A stretch of DNA of 64,000 bases, from assembly GCF_001039275.2 (NCBI RefSeq), contig NZ_CP030117.1, positions 5,442,001-5,506,000 of the forward strand, given 5' to 3'. The notes under the pieces are model-generated. The model was not told the origin of the DNA, ran no database searches, and saw only the letters and a list, made by a program, of their open reading frames with translations. The translations under genes were made by a program, and so were the position numbers. This document shows positions 32,571-41,868 of the stretch, piece by piece (positions within the stretch are counted from its first letter, which is position 1; the number at the start of each line of letters is the position of its first letter). Origin of the DNA: Brevibacillus brevis (GTDB lineage Bacteria > Bacillota > Bacilli > Brevibacillales > Brevibacillaceae).

Positions 32571-32615
32571 GAAAAAATAGGGACGTACGAAGACAAAAGA
32601 GGAAGTGACACAGCC

Positions 32616-33482
32616 ATGGAGGCTCTGTACAAACAATACAAGGGGCTCATGTTCCGCCTCGCCTATCAGATGCTCGGTTCGGCCACGGATGCGGAGGATA
32701 TCGTGCAGGACGTATTCGTGAAGGCCTATGATGTCTCGCTGGAACAGATGACCGAACCGAAGGCCTACCTGTGCAAAATGACCACAAACCGTTGCCTCGA
32801 TTTGTTAAAATCGGCCCGCAAAAAACGAGAACGGTATACTGGGCCATGGCTACCAGAGCCCATCTCTACCCCTGATGCAGACAGCTATGATTCTGTCATT
32901 ACCAAAGATTTACTATCTTACGCGATGCTCGTCCTGTTGGAGCGGCTATCTCCTCCAGAACGAGCGGTATTCGTCCTGCGGGAAGCCTTTGACTTCCAAT
33001 ATGACGAGATTGCCGAGCTGGTTGGAAAAACCGAAGCGAATTGCCGCAAGATCGTTAGTCGGGCTAAAAAGAAAATGGGGATTGACCCAGAGGAACCCAA
33101 CTTCAACCAAGAAAAAGAGCTCGGCGAAGAATGGATCAGCCGTTTTCTGTCTGCGCTGGAGCACGGAAATGTCGAAACATTGCTTACTCTGCTTGCCACA
33201 GACGCAGTCATGCTCTCCGACGGCGGCGGCAAGGTCACCGCAGCCCTGCATCCGATCTTGTCTGGCGAACGAGTGGCTTCCTTCTTACTCGGCTTGATGC
33301 GCAGCTTCTCGAAGCGTTCAGATTTCTCTGTAGAGCTCGCACCTTTAAACAACCAGACCGGGTTTGTGATCAGACTGGACGGCAGAATCGACACCGTGGT
33401 GTTTTTGCATATCGAACAAGGAGTTATTCGTAACCTCTACTTTGTCAGAAACCCTGATAAGTTAAGATTCATCGTGTCGTAA
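32616..33482 (+). CDS. ECF41-family sigma factor with SnoaL-like C-terminal domain
   Basis: The 288-residue protein has ECF regions 2 and 4 (residues 1-155), joined by a linker with the ECF41-specific WLPEP motif (78-82). A SnoaL-like C-terminal domain follows with the diagnostic DGGGK motif (202-206). In this group the C-terminal domain replaces an anti-sigma factor and tunes activity. A GAAGTGA-like site precedes the ATG. It is co-transcribed with the flavoprotein gene 45 bases upstream, behind an ECF41-type promoter. Confidence 0.93.
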   Translation: MEALYKQYKGLMFRLAYQMLGSATDAEDIVQDVFVKAYDVSLEQMTEPKAYLCKMTTNRCLDLLKSARKKRERYTGPWLPEPISTPDADSYDSVITKDLLSYAMLVLLERLSPPERAVFVLREAFDFQYDEIAELVGKTEANCRKIVSRAKKKMGIDPEEPNFNQEKELGEEWISRFLSALEHGNVETLLTLLATDAVMLSDGGGKVTAALHPILSGERVASFLLGLMRSFSKRSDFSVELAPLNNQTGFVIRLDGRIDTVVFLHIEQGVIRNLYFVRNPDKLRFIVS

Positions 33483-33526
33483 TCGGCTCCTTCCCAGCAA
33501 ACGAATCACACAAGAATCTCACAAAC

Positions 33527-33565
33527 AAACCCTCTTTCATTTCATAGTGAAGGAGGGTTTTGTTT
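33527..33565. terminator. Terminator between the ECF41 operon and the SMI1 gene
   Basis: AAACCCTC (33527-33534) pairs with GAGGGTTT (33553-33560), with more pairing inside the loop. It is followed by TGTTTCG on the plus strand and by TGTTTG on the minus strand, so it can serve both convergent genes. Confidence 0.75.
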
Positions 33566-33569
33566 CGCT

Positions 33570-34136
33570 TCATTCGCGTTCTAAAAAAGTGTGGTCAAAA
33601 TAAGTTTTGAAATTCGGATACAAAAAGATCAGTGATTCTTTCAATTCGTTGCGTTCTGTATTTTCTTCATCCATTTCAAACAAAATTTCATGGTCAATTT
33701 CATAGATTCCACACTTCTCTTCATCCGGACTTTCTTGTAAATCGATACATCGTAGTTTGCCGTACTCTGCATCCCATGAAAAAGGAAGGTAACCTAGCTT
33801 GCAAAGCAATGGATTGTACATATCCTTTATACGGTCGAATGGCTCATCCATCCCTTGTTCAGGAATGACGTCGAAATAATGATGGTAAGTAGAAATAAAG
33901 GCTTTATACCACTCTGGAAATTTTAGCCCAAATTCTTCTTCGAGCGCTGCGACATCATCGTGACTTACGCTAGAAGGAACCAGCTTCCATCTGGACCATT
34001 CTTCATCGACATCAGCTACCTTCATGACATCAGGGACGTCTGGTCGCATCCATCTGCAAAAGCCCTCCTCTGTCACTTGGTTATATCGGGCATAGTAAGC
34101 TTCAAAACCATTCTTGATATACTCTCCTATATCCAT
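33570..34136 (-). CDS. SMI1/KNR4 (SUKH-type) protein
   Basis: The 188-residue protein has the SUKH signature: VAALEEEFGLKFPEWYKAFI around residues 62-81, then a hydrophobic core and an acidic C-terminal part. Bacterial members are often immunity proteins against polymorphic toxins. No toxin gene is next to it. AAAAAGGAGG precedes the ATG. It follows the histidine phosphatase gene by 19 bases, so they share a transcript. Confidence 0.8.
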   Translation of the reverse strand: MDIGEYIKNGFEAYYARYNQVTEEGFCRWMRPDVPDVMKVADVDEEWSRWKLVPSSVSHDDVAALEEEFGLKFPEWYKAFISTYHHYFDVIPEQGMDEPFDRIKDMYNPLLCKLGYLPFSWDAEYGKLRCIDLQESPDEEKCGIYEIDHEILFEMDEENTERNELKESLIFLYPNFKTYFDHTFLERE

Positions 34137-34155
34137 TAATAAAGCCTCCTTTTTC

Positions 34156-34737
34156 CTATAGCAAGTCTGTTCCCCATAATCGTTTTGTTTCTATGAGCAC
34201 TTCATCCTGAAATTCCATTTTGTATATATCGGGCTTTGACGTCTCCAATAAAAACTCCAAGTCGTACTGAGGGTCAAAGTAACCCATCATCAATGTCATA
34301 ACTGCGCCATGCGTTCCTATTACAACTTTCTGTCCGCGATATTGTTCCAAAATCTTTTGCATCGTTCTTACCACACGATTCTGGCAAATTCGAATAGATT
34401 CCCCCCCAGGCAGCGAAAAGTCTGGCTCAGAAAACATCTTCTTTACTAATGGGTACAATTCGTTATCGGACATAATCTGATCATTTTCAATAAAAACGAG
34501 CTCTCTCAACTCTTCAAAAACGACGATCTCTTTCCCTACGGACTGTGCGAATTCTTCTATTGTTGCCATTGCCCTTTTATACGGACTCGAAATGAACGCA
34601 TCTATCCCCTCGTCTTTCAATATGTGAGTGATGATATGGGCATCTGACCTACCTTTTTCCGTCAGCCCGCGCGTTCTCTCGTCTCCTTCGGTTTTCAGTG
34701 ATTCTCCGTGCCGAACCATATAAATAAAGGTTTTCAT
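34156..34737 (-). CDS. Histidine phosphatase (phosphoglycerate mutase-like)
   Basis: The 193-residue protein has the catalytic VRHGES motif at residues 8-13, a second Arg in SSPYKRAMAT and the second catalytic His in VIGTHGAVM. The substrate is unknown; members act on sugar phosphates, nucleotides or phosphoproteins. AGGGAGG precedes the ATG. It is the first gene of a two-gene operon with the SMI1-type protein. Confidence 0.85.
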   Translation of the reverse strand: MKTFIYMVRHGESLKTEGDERTRGLTEKGRSDAHIITHILKDEGIDAFISSPYKRAMATIEEFAQSVGKEIVVFEELRELVFIENDQIMSDNELYPLVKKMFSEPDFSLPGGESIRICQNRVVRTMQKILEQYRGQKVVIGTHGAVMTLMMGYFDPQYDLEFLLETSKPDIYKMEFQDEVLIETKRLWGTDLL

Positions 34738-34783
34738 ATTTATCCTCCCTTGGACTTCTATTAGTGATGTTCTATATATACGA

Positions 34784-34820
34784 CGAAACCCCCTTTCCAT
34801 TTTTCACTAGAAAGGGGGGC
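34784..34820 (-). terminator. Hairpin after the chemoreceptor gene
   Basis: CCCCCTTTC (34789-34797) pairs with GAAAGGGGG (34810-34818). The T-run on the minus strand is short (TTTCG), so termination may be partial and read into the phosphatase operon. Confidence 0.6.
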
Positions 34821-34825
34821 CACTC

Positions 34826-36892
34826 TTAGATTTTGAACCTGTGGACGATCTCTTCCATCATCTGCGTCAAGCCGACATTTCTCTCTGAAATAGCAGCGAC
34901 CTGTTGGTTGTTATCCGCAATAATGCGAGATTGCTCTGTAATCGCCTCTACACTGTGGGCACTTTTCTCCATGGAGTTTGTCACTTGCTCTACGACAGAA
35001 ACCACACTGCTGATTGTGGAATTCAACTCTTCAAAAGAGGCATTGAATTCAGCCAGCAACGTATAGAAACGGTGTGCATCCAAATTGTACTTCTCCGATG
35101 TTTCCATCATGCTATCATAGTCAGGACTAACCTGTGTATCGATGAAATCCAATACACTCGACGAATGAGTCGCCAGATTGTCTACGGATTCACGCGCGAC
35201 CTGGATAATGCGTTGAATATCAATCACGACCTCAGACGATTGCGTCGCCAGTCTGCGTATCTCATCCGCTACGACAGAAAACCCTCTACCGCTGTCTCCC
35301 GCACGTGCAGCTTCAATCGCCGCATTCAATGCCAACAGATTCGTCTGCTCAGAGATTGTGAGTATCGCCTCGGCCAACAGGTTGATTTTTTCCATCGATT
35401 CCTTCGAGTCGGTGATCGCAACTTCTGTTTGTGCCTTTACATTCATATAGAGCTCTGTCGTCATTTTATCCGCAGCCAATGCATGTTCCCGCAAAGCAGT
35501 TGCTCGCGAGCTGACATCCTGTGCGGTCGCAGCCGCTACTTCTGTTCTTTTCGTAATCGAGTGAATGATGGTCTCCATATCATTCAAGGTCGCATTCATC
35601 TCTTCTGTGGCCGCCATCGTCTCCTGCATATGGGCGAGCAAGATGCCCGTAGCCTCCGCGGTTCCGCTGGACTGCTCGCTTACTTTGTTGGTAGATTGCT
35701 TCGCGCTCTGCGCATTTTCAGAGACCGAGTGAGACACGGCTGCCAGCTTGCTCACGACCTCTCTTAATTGCTCACGCATGACAATGATCGACTGTGCTGT
35801 CAATCCTATCTCATCCTGCGTGCCCTGCTCGTTTACCGCCATTTTTTCCCGCAAATCAAATTGGGCCGTCTGCGTAATGATCTCCCTCATTTGATCAATC
35901 GGGCGGGTAATCCAACGACTCAGCAGGAAGGAAAGAAGCAACGCTCCTGCCACGGAACATACCAGCTTCCAGACAACGGACTCCAGATTGTCCGCCAGCT
36001 TCTGGTTCAGCTCTGTATTGTCATACACAATCTTGATAACACGTGATCGGCTGAGATCATTGGGATCTTTGCCTAGCTTGTACGGTACGAGGCGATAAGT
36101 GAGATCTTTCTCTTCTGTTTTTTCATGAAACTCTCTGATCTCTTGAGATTGGTATGCTTCCGTAAAAATCGGCAAGTGACTTTCGATCACCCGCAAGGCT
36201 TTCCCGTCGCTCCCTGTTCTCCCCAAAGCATAACCATCATGAGAAAAGACCAGAATGTCTTTTACCATGTCGTATTTCTCCGTGATCCCCTGCGACACAG
36301 CCAAGAAATTAAAGGTCTGGAAAAGAGCGCTATCCTGCAAATTCACACTGACTTCAAACAGGTACTTCTGGTCAAACGTAGGGAGATAAGCGAACTTTTT
36401 AATTTGACCTGTATTGACGGAAACCTCCATGCCATCAGAAGAAAACTCAGTTCCATCGATCCGCTTTTTCAACAGCTCCGTAAATGCCCCGGCATTGCTG
36501 AAATCAAGTCCAATATCGGTTTTGACGCTGGAATGAACGACCTTGATATTTCGGTCAATGATGAAAATATCCATCCCATACTGCTCACGCAGGGCTGCAT
36601 AGTCCCACGACCCCACCGCTGGATTTTGCCGATAGTTGTTCGTTAACACTTGCAGTGTTTGCTGCATCCGGGTTTCCATGTCTTTCTCAAAAACACCGTA
36701 TGCCATATCCACATTTTTCACTGCATTCGTGACATGATCCTCTACCAGCTGGTACTGTATCGCTTGGTCAGAAATAATATTCGCCTTGAACTGAACATAG
36801 TCAATAATAGACAACACAATGGCTACCAGCATCGTAAATAAAGAAATCATCAAGGTAAGCTTAGTACGAAAAGACATCCACATTCGTTTCAT
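34826..36892 (-). CDS. Methyl-accepting chemotaxis protein
   Basis: The 688-residue receptor has an N-terminal membrane helix (about 8-30), an extracellular Cache-like sensor of about 260 residues, and a second helix (about 298-318, VVWKLVCSVAGALLLSFLL). A HAMP domain follows, then a long signalling hairpin with the conserved tip SEQTNLLALNAAIEAARAGD (near residue 510). It senses an outside ligand and signals to CheA. The ATG at 36892 has a TGGAGC site; a longer frame to 36925 lacks one. A sigma-A promoter lies upstream. It is monocistronic. Confidence 0.92.
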   Translation of the reverse strand: MKRMWMSFRTKLTLMISLFTMLVAIVLSIIDYVQFKANIISDQAIQYQLVEDHVTNAVKNVDMAYGVFEKDMETRMQQTLQVLTNNYRQNPAVGSWDYAALREQYGMDIFIIDRNIKVVHSSVKTDIGLDFSNAGAFTELLKKRIDGTEFSSDGMEVSVNTGQIKKFAYLPTFDQKYLFEVSVNLQDSALFQTFNFLAVSQGITEKYDMVKDILVFSHDGYALGRTGSDGKALRVIESHLPIFTEAYQSQEIREFHEKTEEKDLTYRLVPYKLGKDPNDLSRSRVIKIVYDNTELNQKLADNLESVVWKLVCSVAGALLLSFLLSRWITRPIDQMREIITQTAQFDLREKMAVNEQGTQDEIGLTAQSIIVMREQLREVVSKLAAVSHSVSENAQSAKQSTNKVSEQSSGTAEATGILLAHMQETMAATEEMNATLNDMETIIHSITKRTEVAAATAQDVSSRATALREHALAADKMTTELYMNVKAQTEVAITDSKESMEKINLLAEAILTISEQTNLLALNAAIEAARAGDSGRGFSVVADEIRRLATQSSEVVIDIQRIIQVARESVDNLATHSSSVLDFIDTQVSPDYDSMMETSEKYNLDAHRFYTLLAEFNASFEELNSTISSVVSVVEQVTNSMEKSAHSVEAITEQSRIIADNNQQVAAISERNVGLTQMMEEIVHRFKI

Positions 36893-36931
36893 AAGTCTGC
36901 TCCAAGAGGTTTTATTTTTTAACATAACTTA

Positions 36932-36960
36932 ACATAATTTACCACATCTTAACTTGTCAA
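36932..36960 (-). promoter_or_regulatory. Promoter of the chemoreceptor gene
   Basis: TTGACA (36960-36955), 17 bases and TTATGT (36937-36932) are seen on the minus strand. TTATGTTAA is repeated twice in tandem around the -10. No SigD-type promoter was recognised. Confidence 0.5.
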
Positions 36961-37140
36961 TCCTTTCATGAATTTACTGTATTTTGGCAATATACACACT
37001 AGGATTTACCATTAACACCGTGCTTATAGTGTCAATGAACACCGTATGAACTTATGCCCAAAACCGCACTGCACCGCCATTTGTTATGTTAAAATCGGCT
37101 CGAACAAAGATGTGCAAAACGTATGTAGGAGGACACCCAC

Positions 37141-37710
37141 ATGCAAAATCGTCAAAATGAAATTATTATTCCTGAAAATCCTGTTTCACACTTCCTGTTC
37201 ACCAGCACAAAATCGGCTGCGATCTGGTTACTCATCAGATTGTATGTCGGCTATGCATGGATTACTGCCGGATGGAAAAAAGTCCAGTCCGATAGCTGGA
37301 CTGGAGATGCAGCTGGCGGCGCAATTCAAGGGTTCGTAAAAGGCTCCCTGGCAAAAGCAGCCGAAGGAAAGGACGTAACAGGGTGGTACGCCTGGTTCCT
37401 GGAAAATATGGTATTGCCAAATGCCAAGGTGTTCGGCTTCCTCGTTGCTTGGGGTGAGGTACTGGTCGGACTCGGCTTGATCCTCGGCTGCCTGACAGGG
37501 ATCGCAGCGTTTTTCGGCGGCTTGATGAACGTCAGCTTTCTGTTCGCAGGAACGGTCAGCACCAACCCACTCCTTTTTGTTTTTGCCACTTGGCTCGTTC
37601 TGGCTTGGAAGGTTGCGGGCTGGTATGGTCTTGATCGCTGGGCGCTTTCTTATCTCGGAACACCTTGGACGAGAAAATCGCGCGATGGTGTTCTGCCGAT
37701 GAACAAGTAA
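37141..37710 (+). CDS. DoxX-family membrane protein
   Basis: The 189-residue protein has about four membrane helices in the DoxX pattern, with RLYVGYAWITAGWKK (residues about 33-47) and a Gly-rich GEVLVGLGLILGCLTG segment. DoxX proteins are linked to thiol and sulfur oxidation or redox balance, but the role here is unknown. AGGAGG precedes the ATG. Two direct copies of AACACCGT, 23 bp apart, lie in the upstream region (about 37014-37045). It has its own terminator. Confidence 0.82.
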   Translation: MQNRQNEIIIPENPVSHFLFTSTKSAAIWLLIRLYVGYAWITAGWKKVQSDSWTGDAAGGAIQGFVKGSLAKAAEGKDVTGWYAWFLENMVLPNAKVFGFLVAWGEVLVGLGLILGCLTGIAAFFGGLMNVSFLFAGTVSTNPLLFVFATWLVLAWKVAGWYGLDRWALSYLGTPWTRKSRDGVLPMNK

Positions 37711-37734
37711 TCCTTACTTTAACTCTCTAATGAC

Positions 37735-37765
37735 AAAAGCCACCTTTTGCGGGTGGCTTTTGTCG
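37735..37765 (+). terminator. Terminator of the DoxX gene
   Basis: AAAAGCCACC (37735-37744) pairs with GGTGGCTTTT around a short loop. It can act on both strands. Confidence 0.85.
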
Positions 37766-37946
37766 TCCCTTCAGCTAGATAGTTAATGAAGTAACGGACA
37801 AATTGTATGAATTTATTCCGAAAGGTAACCGAGATTTCTAGTGAATATTTATACATTGTGTTGAATGACTGTCTGATTGCTGTGCATTATTCTTTTGAGG
37901 AACTGTAAATTTTCTTATTTTTCAAATAATTAAACAGGAGGACTGT

Positions 37947-39578
37947 ATGAACAAGTGGCTACTAGGCATTTCCACTGCTGTTTTGTTGTTTAGTCTCTCA
38001 GTCGGCTGTAGTTCGAAGCCCGCCGATAATATCCAATCCCCTCCAGCGGAAACAACTGCAAAGCCTACTACTTCAGAGCCAATGGTCTTGCAATGGAGCA
38101 TTACCGGGGAGCCATCTACGATGGATGCCGGCATCGCAACAGATTCGACCTCCATGGACATGATCAATCTCACCTTCGAAGGACTGACCAGCGTCGACCG
38201 TCAAGGCCAGATGATCAACGCCATCGCGGAGAGCTACACGCACACTCCTGACTTCACTCATTTTACTTTTACCATTCGAAAGGACGCGAAATGGAGCAAT
38301 GGCGATCCCGTTACTGCTCACGATTTTGAGTACGCCATCAAGCGCAATCTCGACCCCAAAACCGCTTCCGGCTATGCGTATCAGCTCTTCTATATCAAAG
38401 GGGGCGAGGATTTTTATTCTGGAAAAGGCAAGCCAGAAGACGTCGGGGTAAAGGCAAAGGACGACTACACACTCGATTTCACCTTGCGCTCACCAACACC
38501 GTTTTTCCGTGAACTGACCTCATTTACTACCTACTACCCGCTTCATAAAAAGACCATCGAGAGCAACCCCCAGTGGGCAACAGAAGCCAAAACAATTGTC
38601 GGCAATGGCCCGTTTATCATGGATACGTGGGAGCATAAATCCAAGCTCTCCTTCAGCAAAAGCCCTACTTATTGGGACAGCGCCAACGTCAAGCTAGACC
38701 AGATCCATATTGTCATCATCGAGGATAACAACACCGCCCTGTCCATGTTTGAAAATGGCGACCTGGATTGGGGAGGCTACCCTTCCTTTGGCTTGTCGCC
38801 GGATGCGGTCGGTCAGATCAAGGCAGAGGGTAAGCTGCTCGTCGCAGATAACCCCGGCACCAAAGCCGTCATCTTCAATACAGAGAAGCCCCCGTTCACG
38901 AACAAAAAAATTCGCCAGGCGTTTTCGTATTCGATCAACCGACAGCAATTGGTGGATAACATCCTACAGACTGGTGTTCCGCCCGCTTATGGCTGGGTTC
39001 CCGTTTCCATGGGATTGAATCCGGACGGCTACTTTAAAGAGGATGTGGAGAAGGCGAAGCAGCTTTTGGCGGAGGGCATGAAAGAGCTCGGGCTGACTCA
39101 ATTCCCTAAAGTCACGTACTACTACGACACCGGAGAAACGGACAAGAAGCTGGCTCAAGCACTCCAGGACGAATGGAAGAAAACATTGGGGGTCGACATT
39201 GACATTCGCACCTCAGAATGGAAAGTGTTCAACGAGGATGTCCAAAATGGCAAATACGACTTCGGCATCTGGCTATGGGGAGCCGATTTCAACGACCCAA
39301 TCAATTTCCTCGAAATGTACAAGGACTTGGGGGGCAACAACGTCGTTCGCTTCGAGCACAAGGAATACCGCGATTTGCTCAATAAGAGCTACTATGAGAC
39401 CGACGAGCAAAAGCGCAAGCAACTGTTGTTTTACGCTGAAAGAATTCTCATGGAAGAAATGCCGCTGGCACCGCTGCACTTCCGCGGTAATGCTTATGTG
39501 AAAAACGACAAGGTGAAGGACTTTGTGATCCTCCCTCTCGGCGGTTCCTACTTTAAATACGCGTATATTGAAAAATAA
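37947..39578 (+). CDS. Oligopeptide ABC transporter substrate-binding lipoprotein (orphan OppA/DppE type)
   Basis: The 543-residue lipoprotein has a signal peptide with a lipid-anchored Cys at 21 (LSVGCSS). A family 5 binding domain follows, with EPSTMDAGIATDSTSMD, FTIRKDAKWSNGDPVTAHDF and NTEKPPFTNKKIRQAFSYSI. It captures peptides for an Opp/Dpp importer. It is not next to permease or ATPase genes, so it must work with a transporter encoded elsewhere, perhaps the dpp genes at 52557-56334. AGGAGG precedes the ATG, and a TTGAAT-N18-CATTAT promoter lies near 37861-37890. Confidence 0.9.
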   Translation: MNKWLLGISTAVLLFSLSVGCSSKPADNIQSPPAETTAKPTTSEPMVLQWSITGEPSTMDAGIATDSTSMDMINLTFEGLTSVDRQGQMINAIAESYTHTPDFTHFTFTIRKDAKWSNGDPVTAHDFEYAIKRNLDPKTASGYAYQLFYIKGGEDFYSGKGKPEDVGVKAKDDYTLDFTLRSPTPFFRELTSFTTYYPLHKKTIESNPQWATEAKTIVGNGPFIMDTWEHKSKLSFSKSPTYWDSANVKLDQIHIVIIEDNNTALSMFENGDLDWGGYPSFGLSPDAVGQIKAEGKLLVADNPGTKAVIFNTEKPPFTNKKIRQAFSYSINRQQLVDNILQTGVPPAYGWVPVSMGLNPDGYFKEDVEKAKQLLAEGMKELGLTQFPKVTYYYDTGETDKKLAQALQDEWKKTLGVDIDIRTSEWKVFNEDVQNGKYDFGIWLWGADFNDPINFLEMYKDLGGNNVVRFEHKEYRDLLNKSYYETDEQKRKQLLFYAERILMEEMPLAPLHFRGNAYVKNDKVKDFVILPLGGSYFKYAYIEK

Positions 39579-39584
39579 TAAAGC

Positions 39585-39633
39585 GCGGGCATCGTCTCTA
39601 TGCGAAACAGATAGAGAGAGATGCCCGCTTCTT
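39585..39633 (+). terminator. Terminator of the orphan OppA gene
   Basis: GCGGGCATC (39585-39593) pairs with GATGCCCGC (39620-39628), and CTCTAT with ATAGAG extends the stem. It is followed by TTCTTC. The other strand has a T-rich tract as well. Confidence 0.75.
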
Positions 39634-39636
39634 CAA

Positions 39637-40656
39637 TCACAGATACCTAGCGATAATTTGAACTAACTTTGCAGGGAACTCATGTAAATTGGTGATATCC
39701 AAAAATCTTTCATTCCCATAGATTTCACTTATCACATCCTTGTCTTGACCAATTGCGGCTGCAAGAAAGGTAACTCCTTTTCGTTCATACTCCTGTAAGG
39801 TCTGTTTCATATCTGTAATCGCATAACTTCCAGTATAGTCATCCATTGCCTTCGGTTGTCCGTCACTTATGCTAATCAACAGTTTTGTCTTTTGGGGAGA
39901 AGCGGCTAATCTTTCCGCCATAATTCTAAGAGCCATGCCATCGCGATTATTCCTTCTCGCATGAATCCTCATTAACCTGAAGCGATCATTGGCATCCGCT
40001 TTATCGTAATCGGCATAGGCAAAGATCGACATTTGCTCCAATCTGGAAACATCCGCAGTATCGCCGTAGATCAAAATGGGGATATGACAAAGCTGACAAT
40101 ATTCATATACGGCGATCACTGCTCGTTTTGCTGCTTCTAATCTCCCGTAAGCTGACATCGATGCGGATTCATCGACCCTAAGACCAACCACAAGAGAAGG
40201 GGATTCCGTTGGAGGACGTTTCTTGGCAAAATACTTGTAATCCCTGTAAGCAACGCTGTCTGCTTGAAATTTGCTGCCATAGTAACGATTCCTCGCAAAG
40301 TCGGAAGAGATCTCATGTTCCAGGTACGGAAGTGTCTTTCTGGCAATCTCTTGCACGATCGGCATGAGTCCCTGACAAAGACGAACATATTCCTGTTGGT
40401 TTTCCTCATCGTAGTCTGGACGGTAAACAAGGAGCTTTACTTTTTTATGAATCGAATCAGAAATGACCTCTCTTGCCTCTCGATTCAGCTTTTTACGGAA
40501 ATCGCGTTCCTTTTGTTTCGCTTCCTCTGACATGGATTCAGGATTTGCCTGATGATATTTGGGAGAGCCATCTTCTCCCAAGCCTGAGCGTTCCATATGG
40601 GTAGCATCATCAGAGACACGGGAAGAGCTCTCGTCACTATTGGCATACTTCTTCAA
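39637..40656 (-). CDS. VWA-domain protein, partner of the MoxR ATPase
   Basis: The 339-residue protein has a charged N-terminal half and a C-terminal von Willebrand A domain (about 155-335) with MIDAS motif DESAS (162-166) and the later ISDGQPKAMD. It resembles the NorD/CobT-type partners of MoxR AAA+ ATPases. The start used is a TTG with AAAAAGGA upstream. The frame stays open without a normal start codon back to an A9 run inside the end of the ATPase gene. The true product may therefore be longer or made by -1 slippage from the ATPase frame. It is the last gene of a five-gene operon. Confidence 0.8.
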   Translation of the reverse strand: MKKYANSDESSSRVSDDATHMERSGLGEDGSPKYHQANPESMSEEAKQKERDFRKKLNREAREVISDSIHKKVKLLVYRPDYDEENQQEYVRLCQGLMPIVQEIARKTLPYLEHEISSDFARNRYYGSKFQADSVAYRDYKYFAKKRPPTESPSLVVGLRVDESASMSAYGRLEAAKRAVIAVYEYCQLCHIPILIYGDTADVSRLEQMSIFAYADYDKADANDRFRLMRIHARRNNRDGMALRIMAERLAASPQKTKLLISISDGQPKAMDDYTGSYAITDMKQTLQEYERKGVTFLAAAIGQDKDVISEIYGNERFLDITNLHEFPAKLVQIIARYL

Positions 40657-40730
40657 TGCGATTCCTTTTTCCTCTCCATGGTTGTCTTTGCCAAAATCAG
40701 TGTCGTCTATATCTCCCCATGTCCTGATCT

Positions 40731-41852
40731 CTACGGCGTCGTCAGATTTTCGTTTTTTTTTAACTCAATCTCGGCTTCTTCCAAGCTGGCAAACAAACCA
40801 TGATTTTTTAGTGCTTCTTCCAAAAGCTTTATTTCTTCCGAGTCGGTTGTTATCTTGTAGATGACCTTATGATAAAGGGATTCTTTTGCGGAAGCTCCTC
40901 CGGCAATCGCATCTGCCCAGTAGAAAAAGGAACGCATTCCAGCCACGCCCTTGATCGCATTGGCCCGCGCTGTTCTGTCTAAAACCATAATCATGTCCGC
41001 TAAAATACCCAGCACCTTTCCATCTTGAAAACCAGTTTTGGCCATGACACGTTCGATCATGATTTCTTTGGTCGGCAGGTCCATCTTTTCCGTATGCTGA
41101 ACCCTGTCGCGTAGCGCTTCGTTTAACGGCCTGGTTCCCGCATAACTACGGTTTGCTGTGATAACCGCGATGAAGTCTGGGTGCCTGCGTATGATCTCGG
41201 TGGGTAGATTGATGCTGCCATCCAGCTCCAGGGCAGAGTTTAATGCCATTAACACCGCAGCATCACGAATAACGTTTGGCTCTTGGATTTCAAGCAGGTA
41301 ACCCTTTTGATAGGCTCTGACGATTTCGGAAGGGTAAAATCGGTACTCAATCGCTTCGCCATCGGTGTTTTCCGTTGCTGCAAGCTTCAGTAATTGCTTC
41401 ATCTTTAAAGCTGCCTGTTCCTGTGTAATTCCCAGTGCGTCCATTACAATTTCAGCTATGCTTTGAAGCCCATCGCTTTCATATAAAGCTTTCCATACCG
41501 CTTGCTCGGCAGGCTCCATTTCCTCTAGACGTTCAGAAGAAATGACCGGCAAAATAGCGCCAATAATATCCGATTTATCCATATCGGCAAAACAAGTCAC
41601 TTTCGTATACGGCAGCCCGAAATTAGCCGATAATGCTTTGGCTAGTTGTGTTTTCCCAGAGCCGGCGTCACCTTCTAACAGTATATTGGCGATTTTCATT
41701 TCCCCGCGATGCCAGTTGCGTTTGATTTCTTTACTAATGCGCTGTTCTTCTTCACTGACCTTATGAGTGGATGGCTTTTTCCAAACAAGCTTTTTTTCTG
41801 CATCCGTCAACTGTCTTTCGGGTGACAAATCATATTTTTCATTTTCCGTCAT
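40731..41852 (-). CDS. MoxR-type AAA+ ATPase
   Basis: The 373-residue AAA+ protein has Walker A GDAGSGKT at 61-68, a Walker B-like segment in GYLLEIQEPNV, sensor 1 VITANRSYAGTRPLN and an arginine-bearing LRDRVQH. MoxR ATPases remodel a metalloprotein or complex with a VWA partner, here the next gene. The ATG has GAGGGGAG upstream. Its last codons cross a run of nine A (40753-40761 on the complement) that forms a classic slippery A AAA AAA C. The -1 frame continues open into the VWA gene. Confidence 0.85.
   Translation of the reverse strand: MTENEKYDLSPERQLTDAEKKLVWKKPSTHKVSEEEQRISKEIKRNWHRGEMKIANILLEGDAGSGKTQLAKALSANFGLPYTKVTCFADMDKSDIIGAILPVISSERLEEMEPAEQAVWKALYESDGLQSIAEIVMDALGITQEQAALKMKQLLKLAATENTDGEAIEYRFYPSEIVRAYQKGYLLEIQEPNVIRDAAVLMALNSALELDGSINLPTEIIRRHPDFIAVITANRSYAGTRPLNEALRDRVQHTEKMDLPTKEIMIERVMAKTGFQDGKVLGILADMIMVLDRTARANAIKGVAGMRSFFYWADAIAGGASAKESLYHKVIYKITTDSEEIKLLEEALKNHGLFASLEEAEIELKKNENLTTP
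40753..40761 (-). other. A9 slippery run joining the MoxR and VWA frames
   Basis: The minus strand reads GAG TTA AAA AAA AAC in the ATPase frame, eight codons before its stop. A -1 shift gives AAA AAA AAA CGA and continues without a stop through about 35 codons (KRKSDDAVEIRTWGDIDD and on) into the annotated VWA start. Ribosomal or transcriptional slippage would make a fused protein of about 740 residues. A homopolymer sequencing error is the alternative. Confidence 0.45.
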
Positions 41853-41868
41853 CACATTTCTACTCCCC

